Source: Agrocybe praecox (lineage: Eukaryota; Basidiomycota; Agaricomycetes; Agaricales; Agrocybaceae). Taken from it: DNA of 64,000 nucleotides. The stretch lies in the NCBI GenBank assembly GCA_964017145.1, contig OZ024842.1, forward strand, positions 3,658,001-3,722,000. Reading direction: 5' to 3'. The notes beneath the pieces are model-generated. The model had not been told where the DNA came from, made no database searches, and saw nothing but the letters and a program-made list of their open reading frames with translations. The position numbers and the translations under genes were made by a program. Positions within the stretch are counted from its first letter, which is position 1, and each line of letters begins with the position of its first letter. Shown in pieces: positions 1-12,900 of this stretch.

Positions 1-935
1 TCGTGATGAAGTTCAGATGCAATTATGTACTTCAAACACTACGCGCGAAATTCAATTTTTGCGTCCGAAAAATTGGCTGATAATTTACTACAAAATTCTG
101 GTTTTATAACATAGAAAATTTTCGTACGAAAGAGGCAAGTAAATATGTAATTGTTGAAAGACTTTTTTGTACTGCAAAAATTCATTACCAGAGGGTGTCA
201 GAAAGTGCCTATTTTCCGATTTATTTCTTTGCTTCTTTTTGAAACAGAAGCAATAAGCCTTCTTCGAGAATTGACGACGAAAAGGCTGCCTTTTGAACAA
301 TCAAAAATTGGCTTACCGGAATTCCCTTATAGCGTACTACTCCGGTACTCCGTATGTTAATTCCGGTACTGTATATAGCAATCCGGTACGACGAATTTTT
401 GACTTCATAAAAGACCTGATGTTTCTAGTGGGAAAATGTTGAATAATTTTAAAGTCCAGAAAGACAGGTGAAGATCGTGTATTTTCCTTCTTCATTTATT
501 TTGGCTTTAACAACCGCTTCCCATGTTACAGAAATCCGTCAATTTATTCAACCTTTGCAAGTGCATTTTTGAATGAATATGTCAGTTGCGAAAAGTTAGC
601 ATTTCCGATTTATTTATATATGAATTATTGAACTACATAGATACACTTCTGCCCCTAGTGTAAAGTCGACTTCAGGTTCACTTCACCATAGTCAGAAACT
701 AGAACCACGTTGTGTCTTTTCAATAGCCAAAGCGGTTGTATTTTGAGATGTGTGTACGTATATCCAGACGAAAAATATTTTTGTTATTTGTTCATACATT
801 TGCCAAAAAGATAGTCGAGAGTTACAAGTCGGGCAGAAAAGAGATGCGGGGAAGCATTTGAGGATGGAGTTGCCCTGTTGAAGAACAAAATACAAATACC
901 GTCCCTTCAACACCAGATCGCGAAGATTGCATTTC
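1..935. other. No gene recognised
   Basis: AT-rich stretch downstream of the first DUF7330-type gene. Only short open frames with no recognisable domain are present. It probably holds the 3' untranslated region of the neighbouring minus-strand gene and intergenic DNA. Confidence 0.5.
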
Positions 936-2275
936 TCAGAGGTGCACCGTGGCATTTGCCTCTGAAGTGTTGATGGATACGTTCCCTTTCCCTTCATTAG
1001 TTTCTCCCCAGTATACGTTCAGGACTAACTGTTGAGGAGATTCCTTGACATGATCCACGTGCCTCTCTCTTCCTTTTCCAGTTGGATCAACGACATTTGG
1101 ATCCACGATCGCAGAGGCCTTCCCTTCCGAAGTTTTGAGGGAGACTTGACCTTCGTACGTTGGATGGAGGAAGACATCGGCGGGGCTTTCAGATGTTTTG
1201 ACCGCGAGGGTGAGCTTGGAATCGATGGGAGCATTGACGATCTTGACGTTGATCTTCTCTCCGGACGTTTGGGTGCTGACATCGAATTTGCCTCCAGATC
1301 CCGTGGTTGATGTCAAAGTAAGGTTCGCGTTGACCGCGCTTGAGGGACATTCAGTTTGTCTGTATAGCTAGAGACAAGATAACGCACCCATCGGATGACT
1401 TAGCGTCCAGGTTGGTCGCACTGCCATTGTCGCTCTCGAGGTTAACGTTGACGTCAATGGTGGCATCGGAGGTATGCAAGCTTAAGGCGTTTGATGTGAA
1501 GAAAGACCCTTTGATAGGTCCGTCACTCGTCTTCAATTCTCCTGAGGTTGCTTCCATCGACTAGATTGTTATCGTGGTTGAAAAGAGAGCAATTCTTTTA
1601 ATTATAGGATGCCCATACCTCTCCAGTAATGTTAGCATCGGAACCATGCAAAGAAATAGAATCGAAGCTGATTTTCCCACCCAGATCATGAACTTGCTGA
1701 TCTATCTCGGGAACATCGGTTTCGAATTTCTTAATCGCGTATGGAGTCGAAGAGCTCGGCACAGTGAGTGTGAACTTGATTACCAGTCGGTCGCCATCTC
1801 CACCATGAGGTCTGGGCTCCTTTGGTATGTATGCAAATCAGTTACCGGACTTCACTTCCTAATGATTGATTACGCACAAAAACGCCTACACCGTTTTGGT
1901 TCCCTGGCCTCGACAAGCGAGCAACCAAGAGGTTATCAACTATTGATTGGTCGTTATAAATGATTAACACTTTGACCGACATAGAGTCGGGTGCCTGCGT
2001 TGTGGACGAGAGGACGTCGAGAGTGCCCCCTCCTTGCGTTCGTTCCACAACAAAGAGATTCGCGGATGACAAAGGGAGTTCGAAGTTGCAGAGAAATGCA
2101 TGTTGGAAGCGAGGATCCGGGCTGGGCTCAGGAGTCCATTTGTCCTTCGGCACAGCATAGTCTACGTGGTCAGACTTGGGAATATCGTATTTGGCGTAGT
2201 CGATGTCGATAGACGTGGCCTAGCACGTATCGATCAGTTTGTCAGATTATCAAAGGTTGAGTGGATGTTCACCAT
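936..2275 (-). CDS. DUF7330-type protein, copy 1
   Basis: Five exons by frame matching: 2275-2273 (the ATG alone), 2219-1878, 1819-1619, 1560-1388, 1338-936, giving 373 residues with all phases consistent. The last exon carries the family hallmark: a strand-rich segment with LHPTYEG followed by VDPTGKGR and a closing VYWGE. I recognise this as the fungal family annotated DUF7330, whose function is unknown. The rest alternates short strands with TS-x-G repeats (KTSDG, HTSDA, QTSGE), which suggests a beta-solenoid or beta-sandwich surface rather than an enzyme. No signal peptide or membrane segment is visible from the chosen start. The start rests on a conserved ATG that lies directly before an intron in both tandem copies, about 170 bp downstream of a TATA-like CATATAAAG. 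Copy 2 lies upstream on the same strand. Confidence 0.75.
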
Positions 2276-3323
2276 TGTTAAAAATTTAGCTTGGGTAAAA
2301 AGCGTAAAGAAACTAAGGATAGACGCAAAAGCAGGATGGTAAGTAAATAAATGCACGAAGACAGCAGTCGGGAGTAGCCCACAGTTTAGTAGTTTTTTAG
2401 ATGAGTAGCTAGAAACTGGATGATCTTCTTCCGCAAGGTCGAGCTTTATATGTCTTGAAGAGAACTGCGTGCTGCTATGGCGTGCTCATTCATTCGATAC
2501 GCATGTTACCCTAGAAGGGTGGGCTGCGATAGAACTGAATGAAGAACTACGCCGGCGAATTGTGCTTGCGAGTTCTTTACATAAATATGTCTCGAGTTTG
2601 AGAGCCGTTACAGACTAGAATAGATAGATAATACTTCTCAGCATTCTAAAAATAAACATACTGTAGCTTGACTTCTATCATCCAATCGCTACACACACAT
2701 GCGAGCGAGTAGAAGCCTCAGCTTCAACAATAAGCAAACGCGGTGTGGGAGCCGCCCAAATTATCCGGATTTATTGGCCATTGATAAATGATAAATTCGA
2801 GAGAATTGAACCGAATAACGTTCCGGCAAGACGCGACCGTTCTTAGATTTTGATAATTGAATCTAAACGCTTCATTATGCAGGCCATAAATCAATCTATC
2901 TCGCATATCTTTGAAGTTTCTGTTTAAGGTCATATATTTTGAGGGTTCTAACTATTATTGAAAGCTCTCATGGATAGTTAGAGCCACGAACTTGGGCTCA
3001 GGGAACACGCGACGCGTCTTTTTTCTGTCACGTGTAATTATATTAAATTTTTGCTCACGTGAAGCATTGGGAATTGTAACATTGTTATCGATGTCAGGAC
3101 TCGGATCATGGATGCTTCAAGTGAACTTGTTTTAGCTTGTTTTATCAGTCATACAACGCTGAATTTTAAAAAGTAAGGTGCGAATGTTGGTATTTACGTG
3201 CACACTGCATTCCAGACCATACAGTGTTTTATACTGCTGAAAGGTCACGTTGATCATAGAATTGAAAGTATCGAGGCACACCACGGTTGGTAAAACGAAG
3301 CATCCTTCCTACGATATTGCATC
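2276..3323. promoter_or_regulatory. Upstream region of DUF7330 copy 1, with TATA-like box
   Basis: A TATA-like CATATAAAG (minus strand, 2452-2444) lies about 170 bp before the start codon, at the same distance as in copy 2. The stretch around 2480-2590 resembles 4850-4950 upstream of copy 2, so the tandem duplication included promoter sequence. At 3009-3065 there is a GCGACGCGTC motif followed by two CACGTG-type boxes, a layout repeated at 5338-5405 in front of KRI1. No gene is seen here. Confidence 0.45.
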
Positions 3324-4659
3324 TCAGAGGTGCAGAATGACGTCTCCATGCGAAGCATGAACAGACACGTCCCCATTTCCTCTCTTATTCTCTCCCCAGG
3401 AAACGTCCAGGTCAAGATGTCCACGAGAATCCTTGCGAGTCTTTACCTGCCTCAATCTACCCTGTCCCTTTGGATCAACGGCTTCTTTGGGAACCCGTGA
3501 TGTGGCTTGGTTCGAAGATGTTTTGAGACTGACAGAACCCTCGTACGTTGGGTGCAGAGTCACTTCTGCGCGGCCGTTCGACGTTTTAGCCGTCAATACG
3601 AGTTTGGAATCATTGGGAGCATCGACGACTTTGATATTCAATTTGTCGTTGGATGTGTGGGCCCCAACGTTGAATTGGCCTTCAGATCCTGTGGTTGATT
3701 TCAGGGTGAGATTGGCTTTGACCGCACTGGAAAGATATTCAATTTGTATGTAAAGCTTTCAACCTTGAGTTAACGCACCCATTAGACGTCTTGGCATCAA
3801 GCACAGTCTCCTTGCCGTTATCCCCGTTCTCAAGACTGACGTCCACGTCAATGGCGGCATTGCTGGTGTGCAGCTTCAGGGAAGTTGAGGTAATGAAAGT
3901 TCCTTTGATGACTCCTTGGCTGGTGTGCAATGATCCGGAGGTTACTTTGAGAGTCTGGAATTATTTTCGCGATTAACGAACTGTAATATTTTTGAGAAAG
4001 CATCCGTACCTCTGTCTGGATTTGACCATTGGAGCCATGCAAAGAGATAGAGTCAAAGCTGATCTTTCCATGCAGATCATGAACTCGGTGAGTCATGTTG
4101 GAGACAACGGTTTCAAGTTTTCTGATGGTGTACGGGGTCGAAGATTCGGGCAGAATAACTGTGATCTCCAGTGCCACTCGATCTTCTCTTCCACGTAGAC
4201 CTTTAGGTTCCTTCAATAGTTAAATTAGCGCCAGCTTAGCTCCTTATGAAAGGCAACAACGTACAAACAGTCCTACGCCATTCTCTCCTCCGGGTCTCGA
4301 CAAGCGTAATGCCAGAAGTTGATCGAATATGTCTTCATTGTTATAAAACATCAGGACTCTAACCGTCACAGTGCCAGGTGCTTGCGTTTTAGACGTAAGA
4401 ATGTCGAGCTTACCACCCCCGCTTGTGGTCTTCATAACGAAGAGATTCGTGGATGACAAAGGGAGTTCGAACTCTGACTGAACTGCTTGGTGGAATCGGG
4501 GTTCCCTGCTGCGCTGAGGGGTCCATTTCTGTCTCGGCAATGCATACTCTATGTTGACGGACGTAGGGATATCGTACTTGCTATAGTCGATAGTAACCTA
4601 TTATCTATTCATTAAATTTTTGGGAGATCGTAGTAAAAGTATAAGTGGGCATTTACCAT
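3324..4659 (-). CDS. DUF7330-type protein, copy 2
   Basis: Tandem paralogue of copy 1 with the same five-exon plan: 4659-4657 (ATG only), 4597-4265, 4210-4010, 3954-3779, 3726-3324, 371 residues. It has the same C-terminal hallmark (LHPTYEG, VDPKGQGR, VSWGE) and the same N-terminal block in which an aromatic-rich IDYSKYDIP segment leads into a KWTP motif. An open frame upstream of the ATG contains a hydrophobic stretch (about 4760-4700) that could look like a membrane anchor. However, a TATA-like CATATAAGA lies inside that frame, so it is more probably 5' leader. Function is unknown. The two copies have diverged in sequence but kept every intron position. Confidence 0.75.
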
Positions 4660-5479
4660 TGTTGGAAATTGCTCTTGGTTAAGACTTGTTGAGAAACTGA
4701 CGACAGGGGCGATTGGGTGGATGAATAGACACACAGAGACAAATGTAGCAAGTATGGTGAGAAACAGTGATAGTTTCGGAAGCGAGTACCTAGTAGGAAC
4801 CCGTCGTTCGTTTCCCCCAACGTCGAGTCTTATATGTCCTTGAGAAAGAGGCATACTACGGCGTGCTCATTGACCAGATGCGCAGGCTATACTAGAAGAA
4901 TACCAAAGCAACTGCGCCTGAGCTGCGCTTGCGGATTTTACATAAATCCTGTCACAAGGCTGCAGGCCGCAAGGGGCCAGAGCCTAGAGGGTCCCCTAAA
5001 GAACGTGATCACCTGTTGTTCTATTTATAAATTTATCTTCTTTTTTTTTTCTGATACCGAAAAAAACTTTAGCCAAAAGACTACAGTATTTATATGTGAT
5101 AGACGTTGGAATTATATATACTGTGGTATATGGAGAAAAGCTAAGGATAATGTATCGTGAACTTCGAAGTTGGAGGTCGGGATTGAGATTTTTGAGATTT
5201 ATTTGAGTTCTTAAATACTTGAACCTCATCTCAAGAACAATTTCCACTGGCTTATATTAAACATTCCTACTGATAGATGAGGTCATTTTCTACTCACGTA
5301 AAGCAACGTTCGCGGAGTGTTCAATAGCAATTTACGACGCGACGCGTCTTTCTCAGTCACGTCACGGGTAAAACATAAATACTAAATAGGCTTTTCATTC
5401 ACGTGCTTCCTATTTTTCTAGTATTTGCTTCTTTAGACTTTGATCGTTGACGCTCAGTCTAATCTTCAGGTCTCTAAGG
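4660..5479. promoter_or_regulatory. Divergent promoter between DUF7330 copy 2 and KRI1
   Basis: Intergenic region between two divergently transcribed genes. On the minus strand a TATA-like CATATAAGA sits near 4836-4828. Facing KRI1 are an ACGCGT core at 5342-5347 inside GACGCGACGCGTC, CACGT boxes just downstream, and a GATGAG at 5276-5281. GATGAG is the core of the PAC element known from yeast ribosome-biogenesis promoters; its use here is an inference. Confidence 0.4.
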
Positions 5480-8071
5480 ATGGCCGAATTGTTCTCTGAT
5501 GATGAAGGTCCTAGTACCGGAAACCATCTGCTCACCATCAACGAGCACTATGCTAAAGCATTTGAGTATAAAAAAGAGAGAGAAGAACTAGATAAACGTG
5601 CGTCTTCTTTTTCTTTGGAGTGAACTTGATATTGAAATCCTTCATGTCTCTAGTGAGAGCGAAGTATGGGTCGGACTATGATCCTGATGAAGATGAATCT
5701 ACAGACTCTGAGAGTGCAGAGTCTGAGGACGAATACGGAGAAGAGCTCACTCCTGCAGTCGACGCAGCTATCTTGCGAACCCTGGCAAGAATTCGAAAGA
5801 AGGATCCAGAGATCTATGATTCTGAAAAGAATATTTTCGGACGTGAGTCTCCACTATATGGTCTACGTAGGCATGTTCAGTGAATGGGTTGCCAAATTCA
5901 GAGGAGCGCGAACAAGTCGCAACGAAAGTACCTCAAGTCCTGGATGGACAAGCGAAGTCTAAGGCCAAGGTATCTACTTCAAAAAAATATAGTTGTATAT
6001 GGAAACATCTAACGGTTTACATAGTCAAAACCTGTTACAATCAAACAAGTTAACCTCGAAGCGATGCTCAATCCTTCACGCTCACCTTCTCCCGAGCCTT
6101 TGACTCATGTCCAAGAACAAGAGGTTTTACGAAAAGAGACTATTGCGGCATTCCACAACGCAGTTCCTGAGGGCGAGGAAGACGATTTCCTTATTCCTCG
6201 TGAAAAGACACAAGATGAACGAGAACGTGAAGAAGAGGAATACCGAGCATTCTTGGAGCGAGAGGTGGGCGACCTGAGGGATTTGGTCAGCGTTGCGGGG
6301 AGTGACGACGAGAAGGAACAATTAAAGGAAGAGGTAGAGGTAGTACGGGAAAGAGGCGGTGAAGATAAGAAGAAGAAAAAGAAAACAAAGAAAACGAAGA
6401 CGGCTGACGGGGAGCCTGAAAAGCCAAAGAAAAGCAAGGCTGAGGAGGATCAAGAGTTCTTAATGAAGTACCTCCCATTTATCTACCTTGTCTCGTTTTT
6501 ACTGAACCCTTTTGCAGCTACATCCTAAATCGTGGTTGGATAGACCGCTCCGAGGGGCATGTACCCACATATAAGGAAGTAACCTCCAAAGCAAAAGAAC
6601 CAAGCAGAAATAAAGGGAAATCAAAAGCTGAACCAAAAAGCGACACTGGCCCAGACGACAACGGGGAAAACGAAAATGATAACGACGAAGAAGATGGCGG
6701 CATGCTGTCCGACGCGTCTTTTGAATCTGTCGCGTCTTTCTTCGAGGCATCCTACAATCACCGCTTCGAAGAGCCAGGAGCGGCCACTATACCCTCTTTC
6801 CCCCGTGTCCTGCCTGCCACTGTGCGTCGGGAGGATACGACGAGGAAAGATGCCAGAGAACGTAAGAAACAACGGAAGGAAGAAGAACTGCAGAAGAAAC
6901 GGGAAGAAGTGAAGAGAATGAAGGCTCTGAAGATGAGAGAGGTGAAGCGGAAGTTGGAGCTCATTGGAAAACAGGGAGGTTTGAAGAAAACAGGTGGTGA
7001 CGGCGAAGACGATACCTTCGTGGATGAAGCACTGCGTGAACTCGACCTCGAGGGTGAATGGGATCCTGAGAAACACGACCGACAAATGGCTGGTCTGTTT
7101 GACAGAGGGACAGAAGCATTTGAGGATGAGGAACCGTACGAAGAAGAAGAAGGTCAAGGATTTGAAGACGAGATCGATGTTAAATTTGACGCCGATGGCA
7201 AGCCAATATGGGACGACGACATTGATATTGGAGAGATACCCATGTCAGACGATGGCGGTGATGTCATTTACGATTCAAGTCCAGTCAAGAGCAAGAAGGA
7301 CAAGAAGAAGAAGAAAAAGAAGAAAAAGAAAGATGAGGATGAAGATGACCAGGGTGTCGACATCGACGCTATGGATGCCGATGTTAAGCCTTCCTACGAT
7401 GAAGATGAGGAGTGGGATGGCACTGAAGAAATGCGAAAACGCAAGTTCAACGAGTACATGGACGAAATTTATGGTCTTGAATTCAACGACTTGGTACCTA
7501 TTCTTTCTGTGTCTTTTGGAATCTTTATTTACTATTCTTCTAGATTGGTGACATGCCGACGCGATTCAGATATACCAGAGTTCAACCTCAAAATTTCGCT
7601 CTCACTCCTGCCGAAATTCTTATGGCCACCGATCAAGAACTCAACGAGTACATGAGCGTGAAGAAATACGCGCCCTACCGTCAAGAAAAAGGCCATTATA
7701 ACAAGTCCACACAAGAGAAACTGCATGATTTGAAGGCCAAACTTGGTGAACGCAGTGGGTCCACTACGAGAAGAAGAGCGCCAGGAGCGGAGCAACATGA
7801 CAGCGAGAAGGTGAAGAAGCGAAAAGGAAAGAAGGAACGTATGAAGTTGAAGGCGTTAAATGGTGAAGGCGACGAGGCGGGCGACGTAACCATGCAGGAT
7901 GATCCTCCTGCAGCTTCGAGATCGGACGAAAATAAGAAACGAAAACGCGAACAAGACCAGAGCATTCCGGATGTTATCAATGCTGGAGAAAACGGAGGAG
8001 ATACAAGTACGAAGAAGAAACGAAAGAGAAATAAGAAGAAACACAGCGAGTCGGAAACCGTGGATTCATGA
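5480..8071 (+). CDS. KRI1: KRI1-like ribosome biogenesis protein
   Basis: Six exons: 5480-5597, 5654-5842, 5902-5969, 6025-6467, 6518-7493, 7544-8071, giving 773 residues with consistent phases. The layout matches Kri1, the KRR1-interacting nucleolar factor needed for 40S subunit assembly. It has an acidic N-terminus with a DDE cluster and an early KYG-x-DYDPDEDES segment. Next comes a conserved central block with FLM-NYILNRGW and VASFFEASYNHRFEEPG, then a long basic coiled coil (KKQRKEEELQKKREE). The C-terminal Kri1 domain follows, with EYMDEIYGLEFNDLIGDMPTR-type sequence and an ADQELNEYMSVKKYAPYR-like end. Lysine-rich tracts near 6370 and 7310 are probable nucleolar localisation signals. 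It is housekeeping and unrelated in function to its neighbours. It is the best-supported gene identity in the window. Confidence 0.93.
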
Positions 8072-9119
8072 CCGTACCCTTTCTATCTTTTCTTTACCAT
8101 GGATAACTTGTTTTTTTTTTATGTGCAGCTTTCCGTGAAACAATATTTCATCGCTACCTGCGTGCTGCTAGCTGTTTATTTCAATGTTCATCTGGGTATC
8201 CTTTCTTGCGAAATAGAACTACTCAGCGTCCTAGACTATTGCCCGTGCGGCAGCCGGCTTTCCCTCTGGTCTACGCACTACACTCAACATTCGGATTCAA
8301 TCGCATGCTTTTTGATTAAGATCCTTGTATCTCTGCTCTCGATTTAACCCGTACTTTTCTTGGTACCTGATATACATCGACTGGTTGAGAGAACCGATCA
8401 GCTATCGTTATTTTGTCCTGTAGGAACGGTGTCATGTTTCTCCTGGTTGGAGATTAAGATTAAGACCAATGATAATGTCGCCTTTGAAGCGAACAGGCTG
8501 GGTTTTTCCCTCCTAGAACGCCCGATGATTTAGTGGCTTGCATAGCGGTACTGACTGTGGGCTTGCAGGAATATTCTGCGAACGGCAACTTGAAATTGAA
8601 AGCCAGTGATTCAAAATATCTTCGCGCAGTGCGTATAGTCTTCTTATCCACGTCAAGTGCTAATGATCAACTTGAGCAGTAACTGCGCTCCGATACAAAG
8701 GGATATGTGCCATATTTACTGTGAGCGTTATCTTCTACTTAACCCAGTAACCTCTCATATGAATCCACGAAAAGAAACATCAAGGCTGCGGGAGCGAACT
8801 GCGCAGTCATTGAACACGTTGCCGGACCCCCGTGACAAATTTTTACACAAGCTCATGCATATTTGGTAGTTTTACTTGCCTCGTGCACCGCCAAACTCTG
8901 ATAGCGCCTCGATTTATAGCGCTTTGTGACCCAAAAACGCGTCTGTTTATGGCCTTTTAGTATTCCACGTCGCGTGTCATTTTTTTGATCATGATGAGAA
9001 GTCCTATTTTTTATATTTATCTGATAGTCTAAATACCTGCACATCTCTTAAGGAGGCCCACTACATTGCCTGGGTCTACCTTCCTTTGTACCCTGACCGC
9101 TTAAACGAACTCGACCGAT
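8072..9119. other. Intergenic, no gene recognised
   Basis: Downstream of KRI1. Short open frames occur on both strands (for example 8099-8347 plus) but show no domain, no consistent splice pattern and no repeat elsewhere in the window. Confidence 0.5.
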
Positions 9120-9788
9120 ATGATTATCGATGACTCCGCGATCCCAGCGTCTCCTACTGAGCGGTCTCCCTTGAAAAATAGGCGTTCGATCCTACCGAGC
9201 CCAGTCCAAGTAGGGCCGCCACCACCGCCCTATAGTATCATGCCTGGTTCTATACCGTACCATTCGGTTGATCCTCCACATGATGATATGGGCGCTGGGG
9301 CTCAATATCAATCAGCAGGAAAACGGTTCCTCAAAGCATTCGGAGTCGCTTTGCTGGTAATCTTCTTATGGGGGATGCTGGTGGATAGTATGGACATAGT
9401 AGTGAACCTCAGATACCCAAGGGTGAGGCATCGGATCACAGGGAGTGTCTTTGGTGACGGCAGTTCCAACTTGCCAGTACGTGTCTTTCTGGAACTTTTA
9501 AATATGTAGCTTACCATATGGGTTGCAACAAAAAAGGTCCTTACCGCTAAGTGGTCTCGGGAACCACGACCTTCTACAGGACCTCCTTCCGAAAGCTGCT
9601 CACACGTTACACCCGTACCCCAAATTCCTGTGATGCCTGGCCAGGCTATACCCACCCGGTACCCTCCTGTTATTATACGAGAAACACCACGGCTTTCCCT
9701 TTATCCAACTCCATCCGCTGCTGAGCGAACAGCATTACAGCCCGCTCCTTCTCCGACCGCGCTCAAGGAATTTGCACCATTAAGTTGA
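9120..9788 (+). CDS. Small proline-rich single-span membrane protein
   Basis: Two exons, 9120-9476 and 9537-9788, with a 60-bp intron of phase 0 (donor GTACGT, acceptor AAAG), giving 202 residues. The N-terminal 60 residues are rich in Pro and Ser (a run of five prolines around residue 40). A basic segment follows (GKRFLKAF), then one clear hydrophobic helix at about residues 79-95. The C-terminal half is again Pro-rich and low in charge. There is no signal peptide, so a single-span protein with a proline-rich cytosolic face is likely. I do not recognise the family. The pogo-like transposon begins about 180 bp downstream, so the 3' untranslated region may be shortened. Confidence 0.6.
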
Positions 9789-9969
9789 TTCTTCCTTCTG
9801 AATCAACATCCCATTCTTGAAGTCCTCATGCGGGAAACGCTGAATGGTAATAGGACTACGTGTGTCTTATTTACATATCTACATGGTCTCGCAGACTTAC
9901 AAAATCCCTCCTTAGTCTCCCTAATAACTGGTCACTTGAGGCATCCGACGCCGAGTCAGGATGTACATA

Positions 9970-12900
9970 CAGTCATCCACTATGACGTGTTACACTTAAT
10001 TGGGAATTCTCGATTAACGGTAAAAGAAATATATATATGAAAAAAAATAAAATACAAGGGTATACAGTGGGATCATGGCTATCGAGCAGAACAAAAAACA
10101 GAAAAAACGAGTAAGAAATGTGTGAGGTATGTATAAAACAAAAAGGAGGGCATCAAAATGGCGAACACAAATTAGTGTTACAGGCAACGGAAAAAACGGG
10201 CCGGCTCGCCATGTGCTCTATTCATCGCTCTCCGAATCGCCTGCACTGCTGCTGCTGCTCTCCACCGGCGCGAATTCCTCACCCGATTCCTCTCTGTTGC
10301 CCTCATCATCATGTGCTGCGTCCCCTACACCAGTCCCTTCGAGGAAATCCTTCAATTTTGGCTTTGGAATCGCCTTCGGAACAAGGATGGGAGCAGGCTT
10401 GTCTGATGCCTTGAGTTTTGTGCCCTTCTTCGTTGCGGCAGCCTTCTTCTTGTTGAAATCTTCAGTGGCCTTCTTGTTTTTCTCGCGTGCAGCAGCAGCA
10501 TCCACCTTTCGCCTCTCATCCGCCACCTTCCATTGGGCAACAGCCTCATGGTACAGCTGTTGTGCATTCTGTCGGTCCTTTTTCTGGCGCTCCTGGTCGC
10601 GTTTTTCCTTTGCTTTCTCCTGCGTTTGCTCCCAAAATTCATCACTGGTCAGAAGGCGAGGCTTTCCATCTCCAATGAGCCGTGTGGATTTCTTCGAGCC
10701 TTTCTTTTCCTCTTTTCTGGCTAGCTGAGCTTTCATTCTGCTGGTGTATGCGGCATTAAGGATGTTGGAAGCCTGGAGTTCGAAAGCGTGGGTTTCAACC
10801 CGCTGGACATGGGCTTCGGCTTCTCGAAGAGCGGCCAAGAGAATGATCTCGTTGGTTGTTCGCGGCTGAATCATGTGCGCAGCTGCACGAGCATGCACCA
10901 AGTCCCCTGCCAGGTCTCGTTGCGTGCGGAACTGATGGGGAGGGGCAAGATCAGAGGAAGCGGTGGGCATGTTTGTGACGAGGTGACAGAGGCTTGATTC
11001 CTTTAGTTTGGCCACTGTTTCAAGCACAATCTGGGTGGTGGGATCGTCGAGAGCAGAAGTAGCAGCAGCAGTGGTGGTGGTGGTGGTGGTTGATGTGATA
11101 GTGGTTGATGTGATTGTTGATGCCTCTGACGATCGTGTGACTGATTGATGGCTTGACCTTGTGACGCGGGATGTTTGCCGAGCTGGAGGAGGCACAGACA
11201 ACCCCGCTGCGATCTCTGCTGGTGCGGTATTGGAAATCGATGATCCAGTGCTTGAGGCATCCGAAACAAGTTGAAGTTTACGAAGCATATCCACCACAGC
11301 ATTTAGTGGTGACTCTGAGTTTGAGGCGCTAGATATCGGCAAACTAGGTAAATGTGCCTGAATGGATGTGTCCTTGCTTGGAGCGAACATCTCAGGTTTG
11401 ATTACAGAGGGATCGAATGGATGAAGTCCTGTCTTCCGGAATGCTGTTTTGATAAGCTCAGGGGTCATTACAACGCTCCAGGCTTTGTCAAGAATCTGCA
11501 AGAAATTGCTTTTTGTAATAGGCTCCCCGGTGTGGTAGAAATGCTGGTCGCGCTCCTTTGATAGACGATGTTTGAGAGGAGCAAACACAACAACGTCAAG
11601 GCCCTGATATATATGGGTTGCATGGGCCGGATAACAGATGATGATGATCTGGTTTTCTCTAGCATAGTTGAGGAACTCGGCAGTATAGTGGGAATTGTGT
11701 CCATCGACCACAAGAAGCCGGTATTCATCCTTTCCAGCTTTCGCGCGAGTCTCCTTATCAAATATCTTGATCCAGTCAGCACCGATCTCCCCATCAGTCC
11801 AGCCTTTCTTTTGGTAGCCCAGCCTAATAGCAAACAACAGATAAGATAAGAGATGATGACATCACATGAAGATAAGATCAAAATACATACGATGCATTGA
11901 GGGGATTGTTCTCGCCCCATTTGACATGAAATGCCTGGCCTTTAAAAATAACTGCAGGACGAGTTGTAGTCCCATCAGCACAGATGGTGACAATGACCGT
12001 GATATTCTCTCGACTCCCGGCACGTTGTTGTTGGGGTGCACCTTTACCAGCAGCAGCAAAAACGTACTCACGCTCGCCTTGACCTTGTGGTTGGATGCCG
12101 ATTTCATCAGACCCATACATGTTGTGGGGCTTGATCTTGTATTGAGTGATTACATCCTCAACAAGAGCCCACCACAACTCGTCATTTTCTGGGTTCACGG
12201 CACGGCCACGTTTATCTTCCAAAGGCCGAGAGCGAGCTATTTTGAGACGTGTCTTGTGCTTTAAGTGAAATCGATAAGTCCAATTGATCCCCACACCTGT
12301 TGCTGGGAACTCATCACCCAGACGCTCCATCAATATTTTGTCAACTACCTCCTTGGTGCGTCTGTGATTGAATGGAAACCCACGAGCAGCAGTTTCACAT
12401 AGAAAGTTGACAACAAGTTCTTCTTCGTCTGGAGTGAGCCAGCTCCGTTCTTCATTTGCCTGTTGCCGAGTACGTCCACCTTCATACAAGCGTTTTAGAG
12501 TCATGTGGCTTAATTTAATAGGTTCACCGGTTTCTGCCAGATTTTTCTTCTCCAAATTACGGCAAATCGTCCTCAGCCCACAGCGATCCTTGGCCAGCTT
12601 CTTCATCTCAATGCGATAAGCTTCAACAGCCTGTGCCATCAAAGCATCATGCTTGCGACGTCGAATGATGGTCTTCTCAAGCTGAGATTTTGCTTTGTTC
12701 GTCATAGTTGGCAGTTCAAAGAGAAAGGTTTTTGGAGGTGAGTTTTCTGTAGAGGGTAAAGTAACTGGTGCACTTTTATTTGCATGATATTCCTGCCTTG
12801 ATCTCGACTGATGGTTTCCTGCCAGCAGATTTTATGATACAAATATAACACCTATCACTTGCTTATTACACAGACTCGGTTGATATCACATTGAAACATG

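Noticed and set aside
4700..4854. N-terminal membrane anchor on DUF7330 copy 2 (frame 4854-4612)
   Set aside because: A TATA-like box lies inside this frame, copy 1 has no counterpart, and both copies share a better start at the ATG before the first intron.
10129..10728. Plus-strand frame of 199 codons over the transposase
   Set aside because: It is the antisense of the coiled-coil tail of the transposase; its Ser/Phe-rich composition is that of a shadow frame.
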